64,000 bases of DNA from Algihabitans sp965233705 (GTDB lineage Bacteria > Pseudomonadota > Alphaproteobacteria > Kiloniellales > DSM-21159). Location: the NCBI GenBank assembly GCA_965233705.1, contig CBDDTF010000001.1:1232339-1296338 (forward strand), in the 5' to 3' direction. The notes beneath the pieces were generated by a model. It made no database searches. It was not told where the DNA came from and was given only the letters and a program-made list of their open reading frames with translations. Positions within the stretch are counted from its first letter, which is position 1, and each line of letters begins with the position of its first letter. Made by a program: the position numbers and the translations under genes. Positions 26,531 through 37,095 of the stretch are shown one piece after another.

Positions 26531-27604
26531 CTACAGCGGGAACCCGGGCGGCACCGGCGCGCCCGGCGCGGTCAGCGCCAGGGCCTTGAACAGGCGGCCC
26601 ATCTGCTCCGGCCGGGTGAGCCGCGCCAGCGCCCGGTCGAGCTCCTCGGCCTGCCCGGGCGTGGCGCCTGCCTTCAGCGCGGCGCAGCGCGCGGAGATGC
26701 CCAGCGCCTCCAGCAGGCGGCCCTGCTCGACCGGGCCGTGCGCCGTCACGCCGCTGGCCAGGGCCAGCGCCTCGAAGTCGACATGCGCGGTCAGATCGGC
26801 CGCGCCCGGCGCCGCCAGGGGGTCGGCGAAGCTGTGGCGCGTCAGGGCCTGCAGCGTCTCGCCGGGCGCGCTGGGGTGGTAGCCGTAGTCGACCAGCAGC
26901 GCGGCGCCGCCCTGGCCGGCCAGGCGCCGGCCGATCTCGCCGGCCACGGCCTCGCCGGCCGTGCAGGCCTCGACCAGGGCGCCGGGCGCCGCCGCCTGCT
27001 TGGCCGGGCTCAGGCCCGGCGGCGTGCCGGGCAAGCGCGGGCCGCCCACCCAGGCCAGCGCCCCCTCCGCGTCCAGGCCGACGCGGCGCTCGGCCCAGCC
27101 GTCGGGGCGGCGCAGGTACTGGCGGATCGGCAGGGCGTCGAAGAACTCGTTGGCCAGCAGGAAGAGCGGCGCCTCGGGCAGCTCGTCCAGGCGCTCGCAC
27201 CAGCGCACCGGCTGGCCGGCCAGGGTCTCCGCCTGCGCCGCGCGCAGGCGCGGGCTGGCCTCGACCAGCACCACCTCGGCCGCGGCCAGGAAGGCCGGCA
27301 GCACCCGCAGGCCGCGCAGCGCGTCGGCCATCAGGGTGCCGCGCCCCGGCCCCAGTTCGACCAGCAGACAGCGCGCCGGCGCGCCCTGCTCCTGCCAGCA
27401 GGCGGCGGCCCAGAGGCCCAGCAGCTCGCCGAACATCTGGCTGATCTCCGGTGCCGTGGTGAAGTGCCCCGCCGCGCCCAGCGGGTCGCCGCCGGTATAG
27501 ACCCCGCCCTCGGGATCGAGCAGGCAGGCGGTCATGTATTCGGCCAGCGACAGCGGTCCCTCGGCCCGGATGCGCCGGACCAGTCGCGCGCCCAGCGGCG
27601 TCAC
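26531..27604 (-). CDS. MidA/NDUFAF7-family SAM-dependent methyltransferase
   Basis: 357 residues from a GTG at 27604, seven bases beyond the lgt stop. Motifs: GPLSLAEYMTACLLDPEGGVYTGGDPLGAAGHFTTAPEISQMFGELLG and LVELGPGRGTLMADALR (SAM motif I), LLANEFFDALPIRQY and LLVDYGYHPS. This is the DUF185 family; the mitochondrial member methylates an arginine of a complex I subunit. Pairing with lgt is common in alphaproteobacteria. Confidence 0.9.
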   Translation of the reverse strand: MTPLGARLVRRIRAEGPLSLAEYMTACLLDPEGGVYTGGDPLGAAGHFTTAPEISQMFGELLGLWAAACWQEQGAPARCLLVELGPGRGTLMADALRGLRVLPAFLAAAEVVLVEASPRLRAAQAETLAGQPVRWCERLDELPEAPLFLLANEFFDALPIRQYLRRPDGWAERRVGLDAEGALAWVGGPRLPGTPPGLSPAKQAAAPGALVEACTAGEAVAGEIGRRLAGQGGAALLVDYGYHPSAPGETLQALTRHSFADPLAAPGAADLTAHVDFEALALASGVTAHGPVEQGRLLEALGISARCAALKAGATPGQAEELDRALARLTRPEQMGRLFKALALTAPGAPVPPGFPL

Positions 27605-27611
27605 GCCGGCC

Positions 27612-28448
27612 TCAGGCCTCGGCCGGCCGGCGGCGCGCCCAGACGATCAGCGCCAGGCCGCCGAGCAGCATCGGCAGGGAAAGGAGCTGGCCCATGGTCA
27701 TCCCGGCGAAGAGGAAGCCCAGGTGGGCGTCGGGCTGGCGGAACAGCTCGCCGATGATGCGCGCCAGACCGTAACCGGCGAGGAACCAGCCGGTCAGATA
27801 GCCCTTGCGGCGCAGCCCCCCGGCGCGCACCAGCACGAACAGCAGCACGAAGAGGACCAGCCCCTCCAGGCCGGCCTGGTAGAGCTGGCTGGGGTGGCGC
27901 GGCGCCGCGCCGGCGCCGGGGAAGACCATCGCCCAGGGCACGTCGCTGACCCGCCCGTAGAGCTCGCCGTTGATGAAGTTGGCCAGACGCCCCAGGAACA
28001 GCCCGATCGGCGCGGCGCAGGCGACGATGTCGGTCAGGTGGAGGAAGCCGCCGGCCCGCTTGCGCATGAACAGCCACATGGCCGCGATCACGCCCAGCAG
28101 GCCGCCGTGGAAGGCCATGCCGCCCTGCCAGACCGCCAGGGCGCTCAAGGGATTCTCCAGAAAGTAGCCCGGCTGGTAGAAGAGCACGTAGCCCAGCCGG
28201 CCGCCGAGAATCACGCCGAGCGTCGCCCAGACCAGGAAATCGTCCATCTCGACCTTGCCGAGGCCCGAGGGCGAGCGCACGGCCAGCCAGCGCGCGTAGC
28301 GCCAGGCCAGCAGCAGCCCGACGATGTAGCTGAGCGCGTACCAGCGGATCTGGAAGAAGCCGAGATCGAGCGCGACCGGGTCGATCTGCGGATAGGCGAT
28401 GGCCGCGAGCTGGGGCTGCAGGCCGGCGAGCAACAGGGTGTCGAGCAT
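27612..28448 (-). CDS. lgt: Prolipoprotein diacylglyceryl transferase
   Basis: 278 residues, seven membrane segments. Signature GRLGYVLFYQPGYF, the MAFHGGLLG motif, and IGLFLGRLANFINGELYGR with the essential Arg/Asn residues. It attaches diacylglycerol to the lipobox Cys of prolipoproteins at the inner membrane; clients in this window include the Wza-like and lipase-like proteins. Confidence 0.95.
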   Translation of the reverse strand: MLDTLLLAGLQPQLAAIAYPQIDPVALDLGFFQIRWYALSYIVGLLLAWRYARWLAVRSPSGLGKVEMDDFLVWATLGVILGGRLGYVLFYQPGYFLENPLSALAVWQGGMAFHGGLLGVIAAMWLFMRKRAGGFLHLTDIVACAAPIGLFLGRLANFINGELYGRVSDVPWAMVFPGAGAAPRHPSQLYQAGLEGLVLFVLLFVLVRAGGLRRKGYLTGWFLAGYGLARIIGELFRQPDAHLGFLFAGMTMGQLLSLPMLLGGLALIVWARRRPAEA

Positions 28449-28460
28449 GGAACAGGCGCT

Positions 28461-29453
28461 CTAGCGATAGGGGTCGTCGGTCAGCAGATGGTCACGCAGA
28501 TAGCGGCTTACACCCTCTTCCAGCGCGGTAGGGGGGCGATCGAAGCCGGCCTGGCGCAGCCGATCCATGCGCGCCTCGGTGAAGTACTGGTACTTGTCGC
28601 GGATCGCCTCGGGCGTCGGCACGTAGTCGATTCGCTCCGGCCGCTCCATCGCCGCGAAAACGGCGCGCGCCAGGTCGCGGAAGCTGCGCGCCTGGCCGGT
28701 GCCGACGTTGAACAGGCCGCTGGCCCGGCCGTGATCGTAGAGCCAGAGCATCGCCGCGACACAGTCGCCGACCCAGACGAAGTCGCGGCTCTGTGCGCCG
28801 TCGGCATAGTCGGGGCGGTGGCTCTTGAACAGCCGCGCGCGACCGGTCTCGCGGATCTGGCGGAACAGGTGCCAGGCGACCGAGGCCTGGCCGCCCTTGT
28901 GGTATTCGTTCGGGCCGTAGACGTTGAAGAACTTCAGGCCTGCCCACTGCGGCGGCGCCTCCCCCGCCTCGGCCCGGCGCACCGCCCAGCGGTCGAAGGC
29001 CAGCTTCGACCAGCCGTAGCCGTTGAGCGGGCGCAGCCGCGCCAGATGGTCCGGACTGCCGTCGTCGTCGAAGCCCTGCGCGCCGTCGCCGTAGGTCGCC
29101 GCCGAGGAGGCGTAGATGAAGGGCACCCGCGTCTCGCAGCACCAGCGCCACAGCCGCTGCGACAGGGTGATGTTGGTCTGCGCCAAGAGATCGCCGTCGG
29201 TCTCGGTGGTCGCCGAGACCGCGCCCATGTGGAAGACCGCGTCGGGCGTGAACTCGCCCAGCTCGAGCGCCGCCAGCAGCTCCTCCGGCGGCACGATGGC
29301 CTCCAGTTCCGCCTTGGCGAGGTTGCGCCACTTCTCGTGGCCGTCGCTGGGCCGGCCCAGCCAGTCCGCCACGACCACGCGCTCGCCGCGCGCCGCGAGC
29401 GCGCCGACGAGATTCGAACCGATGAAGCCGGCGCCGCCGGTGACCAGGATCAT
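28461..29453 (-). CDS. hldD: ADP-L-glycero-D-manno-heptose 6-epimerase
   Basis: 330 residues from ATG 29453. Short-chain dehydrogenase/epimerase: MILVTGGAGFIGSNLV, FHMGAVSATTETDGD, catalytic YGWSKLAFDRW, and VYGPNEYHKGGQASVAWHLF, which is specific for HldD/RfaD. It makes the heptose donor for the lipopolysaccharide inner core. Confidence 0.93.
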   Translation of the reverse strand: MILVTGGAGFIGSNLVGALAARGERVVVADWLGRPSDGHEKWRNLAKAELEAIVPPEELLAALELGEFTPDAVFHMGAVSATTETDGDLLAQTNITLSQRLWRWCCETRVPFIYASSAATYGDGAQGFDDDGSPDHLARLRPLNGYGWSKLAFDRWAVRRAEAGEAPPQWAGLKFFNVYGPNEYHKGGQASVAWHLFRQIRETGRARLFKSHRPDYADGAQSRDFVWVGDCVAAMLWLYDHGRASGLFNVGTGQARSFRDLARAVFAAMERPERIDYVPTPEAIRDKYQYFTEARMDRLRQAGFDRPPTALEEGVSRYLRDHLLTDDPYR

Positions 29454-29567
29454 GGGGCCGCCTTGTAACGCCTTGCGCTCTTGATCGCCAGAGCCGGCGG
29501 GCGCACCTTTCGCACAAAGCGACGCCGGCCCCCGGAGGGCCGCCACAGCACGGGAGTGAGCGGGGCG

Positions 29568-30005
29568 ATGCAGACCCAGAGCAAAGTGATCGACGACCTG
29601 GCCCGGCTGGCCAGCAGCGCGCTGGGCGTGGCCGCCGGCGTGCGGCACGAGGCCGAGGCGCAGCTCCGCCGGCAGTTCGAGCGCATCCTGGCCGACATGG
29701 ACCTGGTCACCCGCGAGGACTACGAGGTGACCCGCACCCTGGCCGAGACGGCGCGCGCCGAGCAGGAGGCCCTGGCCGAGCGGGTGGCCGAGCTGGAGGC
29801 GCGCCTGGCCAAGCTGGAGGCCGCCAAGCCGGCGGCGCGCAGCCGCAAGACGGCGGCCAAAACGGCGGCCAAGTCGGCCGGCAAGACGGCAGCCAAGTCG
29901 GGCACGCGGGCGAAGACGGCGGCGCGCGGCCGGGCCGCGGCCAAGCCGGCCACCGGCGGGGCCGCCGGAGCGACCTCCGGCGGCGGGTCCGAGAGCGACG
30001 CCTGA
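29568..30005 (+). CDS. ubiK: UbiK/BMFP-family accessory factor with a lysine–alanine tail
   Basis: 145 residues from ATG 29568. The N-terminal ~85 residues have the coiled-coil pattern of the family (LEARLAKLE near the end; MDLVTREDYEVTRTLAETAR in the middle), a factor needed for aerobic ubiquinone synthesis in enterobacteria and membrane fusogenic in Brucella. After ~residue 90 comes a histone-H1-like tail of KTAAK/KSAGK repeats, which is longer than in the usual ~80–100-residue homologues. Confidence 0.8.
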   Translation: MQTQSKVIDDLARLASSALGVAAGVRHEAEAQLRRQFERILADMDLVTREDYEVTRTLAETARAEQEALAERVAELEARLAKLEAAKPAARSRKTAAKTAAKSAGKTAAKSGTRAKTAARGRAAAKPATGGAAGATSGGGSESDA

Positions 30006-30072
30006 CGCCCAGAGACCCGACGCCCAGACGCCTGACGCCAAATCGGCCCGGAGTCGCGCCGGGCCGCGCGCG

Positions 30073-31113
30073 CTACGGCATGTCGTCCTCCAGATCGGCG
30101 GCCAGCCGCGCCTCGGCCCGGCGATCGGCGCCGGAGGGCAAGGGCGCCTGCGGGTCGCGGACCCAGGCCGCCACGTCGTCGGTGACCGTCGCCCCCTGCA
30201 AATCGCGGAACAGCAGGTGCCAGCCCTCGGGGTAGTAGGCCAGGCGCTGCCCCTCGCCCGTGTTGGGCAGGGCGCGCCAGGCGGCCAGGCTCGGCGCCTT
30301 GGGCACCAGCTCGTCCTGCGCGCCGTAGAGGTAGAGCAGCGGCAGCTCGACCCGCGCAGCCGCGGCCAGCGCGGCGTCCATCAAGTCGACCAGCCCGGCG
30401 ATGGCGTCGATCCGCGTGCGCTTGATCACCAGGGGATCGCGGCCCAGCGCGATCAGCGCCTCGACGTTGTCGGAGGGGCGGATGTCCAGGCCCTCGCCGC
30501 TCGGCGTGGCCCAGGGAAAGAAGGTGGCGCCGAGCCAGAGGGCGGCGCGCTGGTACCAGGGCTGGGTGTCGCGCGCCCAGACCGCCGGCGCCGCCAGGAT
30601 CAGGCCGTCGGCCGGCAGCGGCCGGTCGCGTGCCTGGGCCTCGCCGGCGGCGGCCAGCAGCACCGCGCCGCCCATGGACTCCCCCAGCAGATAGAGCGGC
30701 ACGCCGGGATGGCGGCGGCGCAGCAGCGCGGCCGCGGCGCGCAGGTCCGCCGTCAGCGCCGCCGTCCCCGGCCAGAGGCCGCGCCCCGGCGCGCCGCCGA
30801 AGCCGCGCTGGTCGTAGGCGTAGACCGCGATGCCCTGCTCCGCCCAGGCCGGCGCCGGCGTGCGCCAGGCGCCGCCGTAGTCGTTGAAGCCGTGCAGCGC
30901 CAGCAGCACCGCCGTCGGCGCATGGGGGTTGGGTTGCCAGCTTCGCAGCGGCAGCGCCAGGCCGTCGGCAGTGACGAAGCGCCCGGTCTGCGCGTCGGCC
31001 AGCTCCAGACGCGGCTCGGTCGGGCCGGGCCCGGGCGGGGCCTGGCGGGCGCAGCCGGCCAGCAACAGCCCCAGAACCAGCCCCCCCAGGACCAGCAGCG
31101 CGCCCGGCCGCAT
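30073..31113 (-). CDS. Alpha/beta-hydrolase lipoprotein (monoacylglycerol-lipase-like)
   Basis: 346 residues. Lipoprotein signal (LVLGLLLAGCAR, lipobox LAGC). Serine-hydrolase fold with ALHGFNDYGGAW (oxyanion region), nucleophile elbow LGESMGGAVLL, an Asp in LYLYGAQDELVP and His in EGWHLLF. Resembles PldB/monoglyceride lipases. Being envelope-anchored, it probably acts on lipids or esters in the periplasm. The ABC ATPase stop is five bases upstream. Confidence 0.82.
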   Translation of the reverse strand: MRPGALLVLGGLVLGLLLAGCARQAPPGPGPTEPRLELADAQTGRFVTADGLALPLRSWQPNPHAPTAVLLALHGFNDYGGAWRTPAPAWAEQGIAVYAYDQRGFGGAPGRGLWPGTAALTADLRAAAALLRRRHPGVPLYLLGESMGGAVLLAAAGEAQARDRPLPADGLILAAPAVWARDTQPWYQRAALWLGATFFPWATPSGEGLDIRPSDNVEALIALGRDPLVIKRTRIDAIAGLVDLMDAALAAAARVELPLLYLYGAQDELVPKAPSLAAWRALPNTGEGQRLAYYPEGWHLLFRDLQGATVTDDVAAWVRDPQAPLPSGADRRAEARLAADLEDDMP

Positions 31114-31118
31114 GCGCC

Positions 31119-32237
<1,119 letters not shown>

Positions 32238-32461
32238 GGCGGCGCCTTACATAGAGCAGGTTGCCATCCTATGGAACCACCGCGCGGCTCCGCCGCTCGC
32301 GCCAGGCTTCGACGCGAGGCCACGCCACGACCAACCGCCACGGCCGACCGCCACGGCCGGCCGCCACGGCCGACCGTTGAACGGCGCGGCGCGCGCGTTA
32401 TAGTCCGGCCGTCGCGAACGCGCCGCTTTTCTTTCAGCCAGCCGGAGCCAAGGTCCAAGCC

Positions 32462-32647
32462 ATGCCCGAACCCACCGAGATCTTTCACGTGGACGCGGAG
32501 ATCGTCGCCTGCGACGGCGGCGACGGTCCGCTGGGGCACCCGCGCGTCTGGCTGAACATGGAGGGCAACGGCAAGATCGACTGCCCCTACTGCGGCCGCC
32601 GCTTCGTGCTCAAGGGCCACGAGGACGCCGACCCGGTCCAGATCTGA
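32462..32647 (+). CDS. CHCC zinc-finger protein (NDUFS6-like)
   Basis: 61 residues with the zinc-finger motif IDCPYCGRRFVL and an upstream conserved His/Cys (EIVACDGG, GHPRVWLNM). Same fold as the zinc-binding end of mitochondrial complex I subunit NDUFS6; in alphaproteobacteria it is a complex I accessory subunit. Stands alone, followed by a strong hairpin. Confidence 0.88.
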   Translation: MPEPTEIFHVDAEIVACDGGDGPLGHPRVWLNMEGNGKIDCPYCGRRFVLKGHEDADPVQI

Positions 32648-32679
32648 CCCGGCGACCACGCCGAGGTCGCGCCGAAGTC

Positions 32680-32713
32680 GCGCGGGAGGCCGCTCGCGCG
32701 CGGCCTCCCGCGC
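32680..32713 (+). terminator. Strong hairpin after the zinc-finger gene
   Basis: A perfect 14-bp stem (GCGCGGGAGGCCGC and its complement) around a six-base loop, 32 bases after the stop. No T-run follows, so termination efficiency is uncertain. Confidence 0.55.
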
Positions 32714-32741
32714 GCCGGCGTCACCAGGGTGATGTGCGGCT

Positions 32742-32877
32742 TAGAGTGATTTGCGACCGTTTGGACGCGCGTCAGCGCGTCCGCCGGTCGCGAAAAATCA
32801 CTCTAACCCTTTGGTGTAGAGCAGGTTTCTTGTGATCGGCGGACCCACGCCGTGGGTCCAAACGATCACAATCTGCT

Positions 32878-32880
<3 letters not shown>
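32742..32880. repeat. 139-bp palindromic element type I, inverted (B–A)
   Basis: Reverse complement of the element at 9047–9185 with few substitutions. Hairpin A ends in CTA at 32878–32880, which on the minus strand is the TAG stop codon of phaA. Confidence 0.93.
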
Positions 32881-34050
<1,170 letters not shown>

Positions 34051-34348
34051 GGCAAGGATCCTCCGTTCCGTGACGCGCGGCGCGCGCCGTGCCAGGCGCC
34101 GCCCGCTGTTGGCCGTCCGCCGCGCCGACCGCGCCCCGGGCGCCCCGGGGCGCCGCCACGACGGTCGTGCTGCATCGCAAAAGCCGTTCGGCCGCATTTA
34201 AGAAGAGCCGGCCGCCCAGCGCAACCGGCGCTTTCGCCCCCGTGTCTGCGGCCCCCAGGTCAGCCGCACCCGTGTCTGCTTTCGCTCCTCTGCCAAGAGA
34301 CGGGGCGCCGGGCGGCGCGTTGCACGCCCCGCCCCGCGGTTCGGCAGC

Positions 34349-35617
34349 TCACGCCCTGGCGCGCAGCCAGGCGGCCAGCGGGTCCCAGACCGCGGCGCGG
34401 GCCCGGCCGCTGGTCACCATGCCGATATGGCCGACCGCCGGCGCCTCGACCCGGCAGCCGGGGATGGCGGCGCCGAGGGCGCGGGCCGAGGCCGGCGGCA
34501 CGATGCGGTCCTGCGCCGGCACGAGGCAGAGGCTGGGCAGCCCCAGGCGCTCCGGCGCGACCGACTGGCCGGCGATCCGCCAGGCGCCGCGCGCCGGGGT
34601 ATTGGCGCCGTACCAGCCGCCCAGGCACTCGCGCGCCACCGGCGCGGCCAGCGGCACGCCGTCGTTCAGCCAGTCCTCCAGGGCGACGAAGGCCTCGGCC
34701 TTCTCGCTGTCGGGGTCGAGGCCGGCGAAGGCGAGGAACTTGCGCACGCCGCCGAGCGGGTCGACCGCGGCGAACAGCGCCTGGAGGGCGTCGACCGGCA
34801 GCTCGCCGAGCAGATCGAGCGCCGGGCCGAAGGCCAGCAGGCTGCCGAGGCCGAGCGGCGCGGCCTGGGGCTGGTCGGCGTGGAAATCCCACGGCGCGGC
34901 CAACAGCACCAGGCCGGCGAGGTCGCGCTGGCGGCGCTGGGCCAGAGCCGCCGCCAGGGTGCCGCCCATGCAGTAGCCGGCGAGCACCGGCGCCCGGCCG
35001 GTGGCCTCCAGCGCCGCGTCCAGCGCCTGGTCGAGCCGGCCGGCCACATAGTCGGTCAGGGTGAAGCCGCGCTCGTCCGGGCCCGGCGCGTCCCAGTCCA
35101 CCAGCAGCGGGCGGACGCCCTGGGCGGCCAGCCAGCGCAGCAGGGAGACACGCGGCGAGAGGTCGAGGATGTAGGCGCGGTTGATCAGCGAGGGGACGAC
35201 CAGCAGCGGCGGCCCCTCCGGCTGGCTGGCCTCGCGCACCGCGCCGAAGTCCAGCAGCCGCGTGGTGCCGGCCTGCCAGAGGGCGGGCGGGCTGGGCAGG
35301 TCGCGGCGATAGGGATGGTGGCGATAGGCCTCCAGACCGTCGAGCAGGCGGTGCGCCCGGCGCAGCGTCTCGCGCTCCAGGGCGGCGCGCAGGGCCTGGG
35401 GGTCAGCGCTTGCGCTGTCCCGGGCCAGCGCGGCCGCGCGGGCGGCCAACTCGGGGCTGCGACTCGCCGGCGAGGCGGGCCAGGGCGGCTTCGAGCTCGG
35501 CGACGCGTGCCTCCAGCCGTTCCACGCGAGCCCCGCCATCGTCAGATGCAGCGGCAGCGGCCGCGGCCCCAGCCGGGGCGGCGGCTCGTCCGGCGCCTTG
35601 GTCTGCGCTGCCTGCAT
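34349..35617 (-). CDS. phaC: PHA synthase-like alpha/beta hydrolase (class III PhaC type)
   Basis: 422 residues from ATG 35617. The lipase-box-like motif GYCMGG gives Cys216 as nucleophile, with Asp370 (LVPAQDRIVPP) and His397 (VGHIGMVTSG), the PHA synthase triad. Other PhaC-like segments: VPSLINRAYILDL, VDWDAPGPDERGFTLTDY. The first ~70 residues (RLGPRPLPLHLTMAGLAWNGW...) lie out of frame over the end of the phaE-like gene, yet look like genuine protein. A start after 35403 would remove them. It polymerises hydroxyacyl-CoA on the granule. Close to a class III enzyme, which needs a second subunit. Confidence 0.8.
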   Translation of the reverse strand: MQAAQTKAPDEPPPRLGPRPLPLHLTMAGLAWNGWRHASPSSKPPWPASPASRSPELAARAAALARDSASADPQALRAALERETLRRAHRLLDGLEAYRHHPYRRDLPSPPALWQAGTTRLLDFGAVREASQPEGPPLLVVPSLINRAYILDLSPRVSLLRWLAAQGVRPLLVDWDAPGPDERGFTLTDYVAGRLDQALDAALEATGRAPVLAGYCMGGTLAAALAQRRQRDLAGLVLLAAPWDFHADQPQAAPLGLGSLLAFGPALDLLGELPVDALQALFAAVDPLGGVRKFLAFAGLDPDSEKAEAFVALEDWLNDGVPLAAPVARECLGGWYGANTPARGAWRIAGQSVAPERLGLPSLCLVPAQDRIVPPASARALGAAIPGCRVEAPAVGHIGMVTSGRARAAVWDPLAAWLRARA

Positions 35618-35990
35618 CGCCGCCCGCTCTCTCGCCCCCAGCCGTGTCGCCCGCCGTCGTCTCACTCTCGGCCGTCTTGCCCGCCGTGGTCTCGCGCGCG
35701 GCTGCCGCGCCCGGCGCCCCGCCCCAACCGGGCCCGCCCCAGGCAGGCCCGCCACCCGGCGCGCCGCCGCCCGGCCAGAGGCCGGCCCAGCCGGCCAGGG
35801 CGTTGGCGCTCAGGCCGCCGGCCATCATCTGCGCGGCGGCCAGCGGTCCGCTCATCTGCACGACCGCCTGCAGCCAGCGCTGCATCTGCTCGGCGGTCTG
35901 GCGGTCGGCGGCCAGCGCCGAGACCTGGTCCTGCATCAGGTCCAGCGTTCGCCGCGCCAGCGCGTCCAGATCGGCCGTCTCCTCGCTCAT
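35403..35990 (-). CDS. PhaE-like second subunit or granule-associated protein
   Basis: 195 residues. Helical N-terminus (LDLMQDQVSALAADRQTAEQMQRWLQAVVQM), a Gly/Trp/Pro-rich middle, a low-complexity Ala/Gly/Thr segment, then a coiled coil (VERLEARVAELEAALARLAGES) and a basic end. Size and layout are compatible with class III PhaE/PhaR-type partner subunits of PhaC, but sequence identity to them cannot be asserted. Its last 215 bases overlap the phaC-like gene in another frame. Confidence 0.6.
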   Translation of the reverse strand: MSEETADLDALARRTLDLMQDQVSALAADRQTAEQMQRWLQAVVQMSGPLAAAQMMAGGLSANALAGWAGLWPGGGAPGGGPAWGGPGWGGAPGAAAARETTAGKTAESETTAGDTAGGERAGGDAGSADQGAGRAAAPAGAAAAAAASDDGGARVERLEARVAELEAALARLAGESQPRVGRPRGRAGPGQRKR

Positions 35991-36033
35991 GCGGACCCAC
36001 TATCGGAACCGTGCTGAAGGCGGTCAAGCGCGC

Positions 36034-36043
36034 GCTGCGCAGC
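36034..36043. promoter_or_regulatory. Possible autoregulatory site upstream of phaR
   Basis: Palindrome GCTGCGCAGC: it has the CTGC and GCAG halves of a PhaR site but with no spacer. It lies 12 bases upstream of the candidate -35. Weak evidence. Confidence 0.25.
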
Positions 36044-36055
36044 CGCGCACGACGA

Positions 36056-36085
36056 TTGACAGCTCTTGCCGCAGCGCAGCACACT
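36056..36085 (+). promoter_or_regulatory. Candidate promoter of phaR
   Basis: A perfect TTGACA at 36056–36061, 18 bases, then CACACT at 36080–36085. The -10 is poor. It is the only clear -35 in the 260-base gap between the divergent phaE-like and phaR genes. Confidence 0.4.
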
Positions 36086-36251
36086 CGCCTCGCAGTAGGG
36101 GCCGAGACCGGCATTCGGCACCGCCAGCCTGAGGCATCGCGACCGCCGCGCGACGGCGGACCACGGTACGAGAGGCGCGAACAGGGGGCGATGGGCGCGC
36201 GGGGGGCGCGCTCCGGCAGGGCCGACAGCAAAGCATAAGGACACGCCCAAG

Positions 36252-36944
36252 GTGAACGACCGCAAGAGTTCGAAGGCCGGCGAGGAGACCCGCCGCACCG
36301 GCGAGACCGCGGCGCGCGGCGGCGCCGGCAAGCCCATCACCATCAAGAAGTACGCCAACCGCCGGCTCTACAACACCGCGACCAGCAGCTACGTCACCCT
36401 CGACCACCTCTGCCAGATGGTGAAGGACGACGTGGAGTTCGAGGTCTACGACGCCAAGACCGGCGAGAACATCACCCGGCCGGTGCTGACCCAGATCATC
36501 GTGGAGGAGGAGGCCAAGGGCGAGAACCTGCTGCCGATCTCCTTCCTGCGTCAGCTCATCTCCTTCTACGGCGCCGGCATGCAGTACATGGTGCCGACCT
36601 ACCTGGAGCAGATGATGCAGGCCTTCGCCGCCAATCAGGAGCAGGTGGCCCAGGCCATGCAGAAGTCCATGGGCGGCATGTTCTCGCTCGGCACGATGAG
36701 CGACAACATGGAGAAGATGGAGCAGGCGCGGCGCCAGAACCTGGCCCTGTTCCAGAAGACCATGAAGATGTTCTCGCCCTTCCCCAACGGCGCCGCGCAG
36801 GACGAGGAGGGAGAGCGCACGCCGGCGGGCCGGCCGGCCGAGAGCCAGGGCGAAAAGCCGGAAGAGCTGGAGACGCTCAAGCAGCAGGTCGACCGGCTGC
36901 AGCGCCAGCTCGACGAGATGAGCGGCGACAAGGACAAGAGCTAA
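36252..36944 (+). CDS. phaR: PHA synthesis repressor PhaR
   Basis: 230 residues from a GTG at 36252. N-terminal PHB accumulation regulator domain: ITIKKYANRRLYNTATSSYVTLDHLCQMV, then a helical domain (LRQLISFYGAGMQYMVPTYLEQMMQAF) that senses polymer. C-terminus is acidic with a short coiled coil (LETLKQQVDRLQRQLDEM). PhaR binds CTGC-N3/4-GCAG sites and is released by nascent polymer; the site at 8322 in front of the phasin gene fits. Divergent from the phaE–phaC-like pair. Confidence 0.93.
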   Translation: MNDRKSSKAGEETRRTGETAARGGAGKPITIKKYANRRLYNTATSSYVTLDHLCQMVKDDVEFEVYDAKTGENITRPVLTQIIVEEEAKGENLLPISFLRQLISFYGAGMQYMVPTYLEQMMQAFAANQEQVAQAMQKSMGGMFSLGTMSDNMEKMEQARRQNLALFQKTMKMFSPFPNGAAQDEEGERTPAGRPAESQGEKPEELETLKQQVDRLQRQLDEMSGDKDKS

Positions 36945-36947
36945 GCG

Positions 36948-37034
36948 CCCGGATTGGTCGGCCCGGATTGGTCGGCCGGGAATGAGCCGCCAGGGCTGAG
37001 CCGCCGGGGCTGAGCCGCCGGGGCTGAGCCGCCG
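36948..37034. repeat. Two 14-nt tandem repeats after phaR
   Basis: CCCGGATTGGTCGG twice (36948–36975), then GGGCTGAGCCGCCG three times perfect and once degenerate (36979–37034). They fill most of the gap between the phaR stop and the convergent signalling gene. Confidence 0.85.
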
Positions 37035-37095
37035 AAGGGCGGTCCTCGGCCCGCGCCCGGGGCGCCGGCCCCGCCGCGCTCCGCGCGTCGCGCGG

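Noticed and set aside
32249..32300. Further copy of palindrome A (ATAGAGCAGGTTG)
   Set aside because: Only the first ~12 bases match and no complementary arm follows; at most a remnant.
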